From contig JBIIDT010000047.1 in assembly GCA_044238145.1 (NCBI GenBank), positions 1 to 23,256 on the forward strand: 23,256 nucleotides of DNA, read 5' to 3'. A model generated the notes under the pieces. The model had not been told where the DNA came from and ran no database searches. It saw nothing but the letters and a program-made list of their open reading frames with translations. This document shows, piece by piece, positions 18,835 through 23,256 of the stretch; positions within the stretch are counted from its first letter, which is position 1; every line of letters starts with the position of its first letter. Position numbers and translations under genes: made by a program. The stretch comes from QWPN01 sp044238145. Lineage in GTDB: Bacteria; Planctomycetota; Planctomycetia; Pirellulales; UBA1268.

Positions 18835-19883
18835 AGCCGACGCCGTTCCCCGGGCTCCTGCTGGCCGAACCACCGGCACAGCCCGAGCCCGCCGAAGTAC
18901 AGCAGGCACAGGGGCGCCGCCAGGAAGAGCATGCTGTAGGGATCCGCCGGCGTGAGCACGGCCGAGACGATCACGATCACGAGCACCGCGATCCGCCACT
19001 GCGACGCGTAGGTCTCGGCCTCGACGACGCCGATCCGCTCCAGGAACAGCATCACCAGCGGCAGCTGGAAGCCGATCCCGAAGCCGATCGGCAGGATGAG
19101 CACGAACGAGAGCCACTCGCTGATCCGCGGGTCGGGGTCGAGCCCCAGCCATTCGTTGAACTGCAACAGGTAGTCGAGCACGAAGTCGAAGACGAAGAAG
19201 AAGGCGAGGAACACGCCCGCGAGGAACAGGGCGATGCTCACGGGGAGGAACGTCCAGACCCAGCGCTTCTCGTGGGCGTACAGGCCTGCGGCCACGAAGA
19301 TCCAGAGCTGGTAGAAGATCCAGGGGCTGGCGAGCACGACGCCGACCAGCAGGGCCGCCTTCACGTAGATCCCGAAGGCCTCCTGGGCCGAGAGCGTGGT
19401 GATGCTGACCCGCGGGTCACGGGTCAGCGGCTGCCAGAGCAGGACGGGCACGAGCGCGTCCATGTCGAAGGGGGCTGCCGAGGTGCCGCTCGTGGCGGGG
19501 GGCGGTGCGGCGGCGGCCGGGCCGGTGCCGAGCACCCGGGCGAGCCGGTCGGCGTGCACCTCCCGGAGCTCGAACGTCATCCCGTTCCCCTCGACGGCGT
19601 CGCTGACCTCGGCCCGCGAGTAGGGCAGGGGAGGGCCGCCCGCCGAGCGCGGCCGCCACTGGTCGAAGGTCTCCAGCGCCCGCCGCGAGTAGTAGGTACC
19701 CAAGGCCCGCCGCAGCGGCTCCTCGATGAGGTGCACGACCGGTCGGGCCACGAAGAAGCCGAGCAGCACGGCGACGGCGAGGCCGGCGGCGGCACGGATC
19801 AGGCAGGTCCGCAGTTCCTCGAGGTGCTCCCCGAAGGTCATCGTGGAGCTCTGGAACAGGTCTTCGTCGGTGGCCCGGGGCAT
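18810..19883 (-). CDS. tatC: Sec-independent protein translocase TatC, enlarged first periplasmic loop
   Basis: The protein has 357 residues, against about 250 in most bacteria. ATG 19883 is preferred over a TTG 18 bases upstream. TatC is the membrane receptor that binds twin-arginine signal peptides. The cytosolic N-terminal motif MTFGEHLEELR (E19 and R25) is intact, and six hydrophobic segments follow. The conserved glutamate after the first loop is E168 in SAQEAFGIYVKAAL, and LTPADPYSM precedes the last segments. The extra length is an insertion at about residues 62-158 between segments 1 and 2, Pro/Ala-rich in its second half. No tatA or tatB is adjacent. TACAGT ends 6 bases before the ATG, so a leaderless transcript is possible. 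Confidence 0.94.
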   Translation of the reverse strand: MPRATDEDLFQSSTMTFGEHLEELRTCLIRAAAGLAVAVLLGFFVARPVVHLIEEPLRRALGTYYSRRALETFDQWRPRSAGGPPLPYSRAEVSDAVEGNGMTFELREVHADRLARVLGTGPAAAAPPPATSGTSAAPFDMDALVPVLLWQPLTRDPRVSITTLSAQEAFGIYVKAALLVGVVLASPWIFYQLWIFVAAGLYAHEKRWVWTFLPVSIALFLAGVFLAFFFVFDFVLDYLLQFNEWLGLDPDPRISEWLSFVLILPIGFGIGFQLPLVMLFLERIGVVEAETYASQWRIAVLVIVIVSAVLTPADPYSMLFLAAPLCLLYFGGLGLCRWFGQQEPGERRRLQATKASQ

Positions 19884-19928
19884 GACTCGACTGTACTTCA
19901 AAATCCGGCGGCGTGCCGCCGTCGCCGG

Positions 19929-21134
19929 TCACGCCCCGAACTTGCCGAACCGCTGGGCGTGGGCCATCGCCAGGAGCATGAGGTGCTTGGCCGGGAAGAT
20001 TCCGAAGCCGCCGCGGAGGCAGTCGCGCTCGGAGAACTTCCCGAGGCCGTCGGGGCGGCAGGTGTCGGCGACGAGGAGCGTCGGCACCGGGTGCCAGGAG
20101 TGGCTCTTGAGCTTGCTCGGCGTCGAGTGGTCGCCGGTCACGATCAGCACGTCCGGCTTCAGGGCCTCGATCTTCGGCAGGGCGGCGTCGAGCTCCTCGA
20201 TCCGCTTGACCTTCTGGTCGAAGGCGCCGTCCTCGCCGGTCGAGTCGGTGTACTTGAAGTGCAGGAAGAAGAAGTCGTAGTCGTTCCAGGCCTTCTCCAG
20301 TTCGGCGATCTGCTCGGCGAGCGACTGGGCCTTGCCCACGAGCGTCATGCCCACGAGCCGAGCCAGGCCCTTGTACATCGGGTAGACGGCGATCGCCGCC
20401 GCCTTGAGCCCGTAGAGTTCCTCGTAGGTGGGCAGGGCCGGCTTGGCGGCGAAGCCGCGGAGCACCATGCCATTGGCCTTCGGCTCGGCGGCGAGGATCG
20501 CCCGGGCCTGCTTCACGAACTCCTTCGCGACCTCGGCGGTCTTCGCGGCGGCGGCGTGGGCCGGCTGCGGGTCGAGCGGGGCGACACCCACGGCCTGCGG
20601 GTCGGTGTCGGCGACGCGGCCGTCGAGCCCCGGCCCGCGGAACACGACCACGAAGCGGTGCTCCTTCACCGGCTTCACGAATACCTCGACCCCCGGGACC
20701 TTCACGCCCTGGAGCTTCTCCACGACCGCGAAGCTCTCCTCGGAGGGGATCCGGCCGGCGCGGCGGTCGGAGATCTTCCCGGCGGCGTCGAGGGTGCAGA
20801 AGTTGCCGCGCGCGGCGACGTCGTTCGGCCCGAGCTCGAAGCCGATGCCGGTGGCCTCCAGCGCCCCGCGGCCGATCATGAACTCCAGCGGGTCGTAGCC
20901 GAAGAGGCCGAGGTGGCCGGGCCCCGAGCCGGGCGTGATGCCGGGGAGCACGGGGACGCTCGAGCCGGAGGTGCCGCGGGCGGCGAGCCGGTCGAGGTTC
21001 GGCGTGGCGGCGGTCTCGAGTTCGGTCTTGCCACCGGCCTGCATGGGCAGGCCGCCGAGGCCGTCGGCCACGAGCATGACGATCTTCGACGAGTTCTTCT
21101 CGGCCAGTTCGCGGATCAGTTCGTGCTCGGTCAC
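19929..21134 (-). CDS. apgM: Cofactor-independent phosphoglycerate mutase, archaeal (ApgM) type
   Basis: The protein has 401 residues from GTG 21134, with GGAG 10 bases upstream. The frame is open far beyond this, but the family N-terminus begins here (VTEHELIRELAEKNSSKIVM). It interconverts 3- and 2-phosphoglycerate in glycolysis using two metal ions; it belongs to the alkaline phosphatase superfamily. Metal-site aspartate D24 is in VADGLGGLP, TPNLDRLAARG follows, and the nucleophile is probably S70 in PGSGPGHLGLFGYDP. GDHSTPSKLKSHSWHPVP is the C-terminal metal-site signature. Typical bacterial GpmI has about 510 residues and a different layout. It is divergent from pgi and lies 45 bases upstream of tatC on the same strand. 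Confidence 0.92.
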   Translation of the reverse strand: MTEHELIRELAEKNSSKIVMLVADGLGGLPMQAGGKTELETAATPNLDRLAARGTSGSSVPVLPGITPGSGPGHLGLFGYDPLEFMIGRGALEATGIGFELGPNDVAARGNFCTLDAAGKISDRRAGRIPSEESFAVVEKLQGVKVPGVEVFVKPVKEHRFVVVFRGPGLDGRVADTDPQAVGVAPLDPQPAHAAAAKTAEVAKEFVKQARAILAAEPKANGMVLRGFAAKPALPTYEELYGLKAAAIAVYPMYKGLARLVGMTLVGKAQSLAEQIAELEKAWNDYDFFFLHFKYTDSTGEDGAFDQKVKRIEELDAALPKIEALKPDVLIVTGDHSTPSKLKSHSWHPVPTLLVADTCRPDGLGKFSERDCLRGGFGIFPAKHLMLLAMAHAQRFGKFGA

Positions 21135-21181
21135 TGGGGATGGGCTCCGACGGGGTGCGGTTCGCGGTGGCCAGCGGCACG

Positions 21182-21211
21182 TTGCCCGCTCGCCGACGCG
21201 TGGGCTACAGT
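21182..21211 (+). promoter_or_regulatory. Candidate sigma-70-type promoter of pgi
   Basis: TTGCCC (21182-21187) and TACAGT (21206-21211) are 18 bases apart and would give a leader of about 85-90 bases. This is the best promoter match in the window. Confidence 0.48.
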
Positions 21212-21305
21212 TTCGCCGGTTTTCGTCGTCGGCCAAGGGCCGCTCCGGCCGGCCCTGAAAACCGCCGCTTACGCCGCCTGCCGTCCACCGTGAAGTGAGA
21301 GCCCC

Positions 21306-22745
21306 ATGAGCGTCGTCCGCCCCCAGCCGCCCGAGGATCCGATCCAGTACGACCCCGCCGCCACCATCGCCGCGGACACCGTATCGCAGGCCGCGCTCGA
21401 CGCCCTCGTGCCGCGGCTCGACGCCGCCCGCACCGCGAGCCTCGCCGACGTCGACCGCTGGCGGAGCGGCGGCACGCGGCCGGGCGAGGTGCTCGACCCC
21501 GCGTTCATCGACCTCCCCGACCGGCTGCTCGCCGCCTACAAGTCGGACCGCACGACGAGCGAACTGTTCGCGATCCTCCAGGCCGCCCGGCGGATCCGCG
21601 AGGCGGTGGACCGGGTGGTCGTGCTCGGCATCGGCGGGTCCTACATGGGCACGCGGGCGCTGTTCGAGGCCTGCTGCCACCCGTTCCACAACGAATTGCC
21701 CCGGGGGGAGCGCGGCGGCCGGCCGCGGCTCTCCTTCGAGGGCTTCAACATGGACAACGATTCCGCGCACGGGCTGCTCGACCTCGTGGCCCCCGCCGGC
21801 AAGCCGCGGAGCGACGACCTGCTCGACCGCTGGGCGGTGCTCGTCGTCAGCAAGAGCGGGGGCACGCTGGAGACGGCCGTCGCCACGCGATTGTTTCTCG
21901 CCGCGCTGCTCGCAGCCGTCGGCGGCGACACGCAGCGGTTGGCGGAGGTCGTGGTGCCGATCACCGGGAAGTCGGGCCGCCTCGCGGACCTCGCCCGGGC
22001 GATCGGCTGCCCGGACGTGTTCGACATTCCCGACGGCGTCGGTGGCCGGTTCTCCGTGTTCACGGCGGTCGGGCTCTTGCCGGCGGCGATCGTGGGGATC
22101 GACGTGGTGCGGCTGCTCGAAGGGGCGGCGGCGATGAACCGCCGGTTCCGCGAGGCTCCGGTGGCGGTGAACCCCGTGCTCCAGTACGTCGGCGTCTGCC
22201 ACCTCGCCGAGGAGCGAGGCGCGAGCATCCGCGTGCTCTCCAGTTGGAGCAACCGCCTCGAGGCCGTCGGCCTGTGGTACGACCAGCTGCTTTCCGAGAG
22301 CCTCGGCAAGGACGGGCAGGGGGCCACGCCGCTGACGGTCGTGACCACCCGGGACCTGCACTCCCGCGGCCAGCAGCACCAGGACGGGCGGCGCGACAAG
22401 CTGATCACGAACCTCGTCGTCGGGGAGCCGCGCCGCGACCGGCTGGCCCTGCCCGGGCTCGGGCCCTACGGCGCGGACCAGGACAAGCTCGACGACCTCG
22501 TCGGCAAGACATGGCCCGAGATGCTCGCCGCGGCCCTCGGCGGCACGAACGAGGCCTACGCCCAGGCCAAGCGGCCGACGGCCGACATCCTCCTGCCGCG
22601 GGTGGACGAGCACACGGTGGGGCAGCTCCTGCAGATGCTCATGCTCGCCACCGTGGTCGAGGGGCGGCTGGTGGGCACGAATCCCTACGGCCAGCCGGGC
22701 GTGGAAGCGTATAAACAGTGCATGATGCGTCGCTTGCGGTCGTGA
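21306..22745 (+). CDS. pgi: Glucose-6-phosphate isomerase
   Basis: The protein has 479 residues, near the size of the shorter bacterial isomerases. It interconverts glucose-6-phosphate and fructose-6-phosphate in the cytosol. Two SIS domains are visible. The first has VVVLGIGGSYMGTRAL (about 105-120) and VVSKSGGTLETA, which binds the sugar phosphate. The second opens with GGRFSVFTAVGLLPAAI, the family signature, followed by SESLGKDGQG and SRGQQHQDG with the active-site residues. The C-terminal helix ends QPGVEAYKQCMMRRLRS, also typical. The ATG follows GTGAGAGCCCC, a modest ribosome binding site. It shares its upstream region with the divergent phosphoglycerate mutase gene, so both glycolytic genes may be controlled together. 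Confidence 0.96.
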   Translation: MSVVRPQPPEDPIQYDPAATIAADTVSQAALDALVPRLDAARTASLADVDRWRSGGTRPGEVLDPAFIDLPDRLLAAYKSDRTTSELFAILQAARRIREAVDRVVVLGIGGSYMGTRALFEACCHPFHNELPRGERGGRPRLSFEGFNMDNDSAHGLLDLVAPAGKPRSDDLLDRWAVLVVSKSGGTLETAVATRLFLAALLAAVGGDTQRLAEVVVPITGKSGRLADLARAIGCPDVFDIPDGVGGRFSVFTAVGLLPAAIVGIDVVRLLEGAAAMNRRFREAPVAVNPVLQYVGVCHLAEERGASIRVLSSWSNRLEAVGLWYDQLLSESLGKDGQGATPLTVVTTRDLHSRGQQHQDGRRDKLITNLVVGEPRRDRLALPGLGPYGADQDKLDDLVGKTWPEMLAAALGGTNEAYAQAKRPTADILLPRVDEHTVGQLLQMLMLATVVEGRLVGTNPYGQPGVEAYKQCMMRRLRS

Positions 22746-22802
22746 CCCCTCGCACGCCGCGTTGCAGCGGACCTGCGGCCGCCTGATTCCTCGGATCCCG
22801 TC

Positions 22803-23256
22803 ATGCCGTTCACTGAAGTCGCACCGGGCGCGTTTCTCTGGCCGAACACCTGCAACACGTACGTCGTGCGGGACGGCGATGCGGGGATCATCATCGACCT
22901 CGGCGATGCCTCGGTGCTCGAGGCCCTCGGCCAGATCGGCGTCGCGCGGATCGAGTGGGTGCTCTACACGCACCACCACCGCGAGCAGTGCCAGGGGCAC
23001 GGCCGGCTCGCCGACCATGCGGCCTGCAAGGGCGTGAAGGTGGCCGCGCCGGCCGCCGAGCGGGAGCTGTTCGAAAAGCCCCTGTCGTTCCGACAGGCCG
23101 AGCCCAAACTCTCCGATCGGTTCACCGTCCACGGGGCCAGCTACGTCCGCCCGCCGATCCGGCCGATTCCGCTCGACCGCGGGTTCGAGAAGATGGACAC
23201 GTTCGCCTGGCGGGGCCGGGAGATCTGGTGCGCGGAGACCGCCGGCAACAGCCCCG
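22803..23256 (+). CDS. MBL-fold metallo-hydrolase-like protein, truncated by window end
   Basis: The visible 151 residues start at ATG 22803, 57 bases after pgi, and run off the right edge. The opening pattern (GAFLWPNTCNTYVVRDGDAGIIIDLGD) is the usual N-terminal beta hairpin of the metallo-beta-lactamase fold. The metal motif, normally THxHxDH, reads T56-H57-H58-H59-R60-E61-Q62: both first histidines are kept, but the Asp and the last His are Glu and Gln. This should weaken or change the second metal site. The end of the visible part (FAWRGREIWCAETAGNSP) fits the next strand of the fold. The substrate is unknown. It is close enough to pgi to be co-transcribed. Confidence 0.85.
   Translation, partial: MPFTEVAPGAFLWPNTCNTYVVRDGDAGIIIDLGDASVLEALGQIGVARIEWVLYTHHHREQCQGHGRLADHAACKGVKVAAPAAERELFEKPLSFRQAEPKLSDRFTVHGASYVRPPIRPIPLDRGFEKMDTFAWRGREIWCAETAGNSP

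Noticed and set aside
21135..23132. Upstream extension of the phosphoglycerate mutase frame towards 23132
   Set aside because: The frame is open through the complement of pgi and the MBL gene, but the mutase family N-terminus begins at GTG 21134 and the upstream part has no family features.

Overview
The window is GC-rich bacterial chromosome from a planctomycete, most likely of the Pirellulales type. The evidence is the gene mix: a twin-arginine Gfo/Idh/MocA oxidoreductase, a DUF1570 metallopeptidase-like protein, a DUF420 membrane protein, a TatC with an enlarged periplasmic loop, an archaeal-type phosphoglycerate mutase, a DacZ-like diadenylate cyclase and a polA-coaE-rho gene order that I recall also from Chlamydiae. 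Codon third positions are almost all G or C. The only RNA gene seen is tRNA-Leu(UAA), without an encoded CCA. I see no phage, transposase, CRISPR array or toxin/defence cassette; most of the window is core genome.

Layout. 1-2357 (minus): an oxidoreductase running off the left edge and a secreted DUF1570 protein. 2546-5062 (plus): a HEAT-repeat lipoprotein and a secreted toroid-like protein of unknown role. 5132-12978 (plus): a tightly packed core run of diadenylate cyclase, polA, coaE, rho, ribH, nusB and ftsY, with ATGA overlaps at cyclase/polA and ribH/nusB. A C-rich leader and an internal promoter candidate precede rho. 13229-14638: an outer-membrane beta-barrel porin with a structured leader and a strong terminator. 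14639-15268: a 630-base non-coding region with two full and one partial copies of a 133-bp structured tandem repeat, then an imperfect inverted repeat. 15269-17740: a secreted two-domain thioredoxin-like protein, convergent with a methyl-accepting chemotaxis protein. 17741-18200: a small membrane/lipoprotein-like ORF ending in a 9-bp repeat, and tRNA-Leu. 18328-21134: a DUF420 protein overlapping tatC tail to tail, then phosphoglycerate mutase. 21306 to the end: pgi, divergent from the mutase, and a truncated MBL-fold protein.

Functionally, the core run joins replication and repair (polA), second-messenger synthesis (c-di-AMP), CoA and riboflavin synthesis, transcription termination and antitermination (rho, nusB) and membrane targeting (ftsY). 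TatC and a probable Tat substrate (the left-edge oxidoreductase) lie in the same window. Two glycolytic enzymes share one divergent promoter region.

The least explained items are the 133-bp structured repeat, the inverted repeat before the thioredoxin gene, the rut-like leader of rho, the loss of proofreading residues in PolA, and motif substitutions in the oxidoreductase and the MBL protein.
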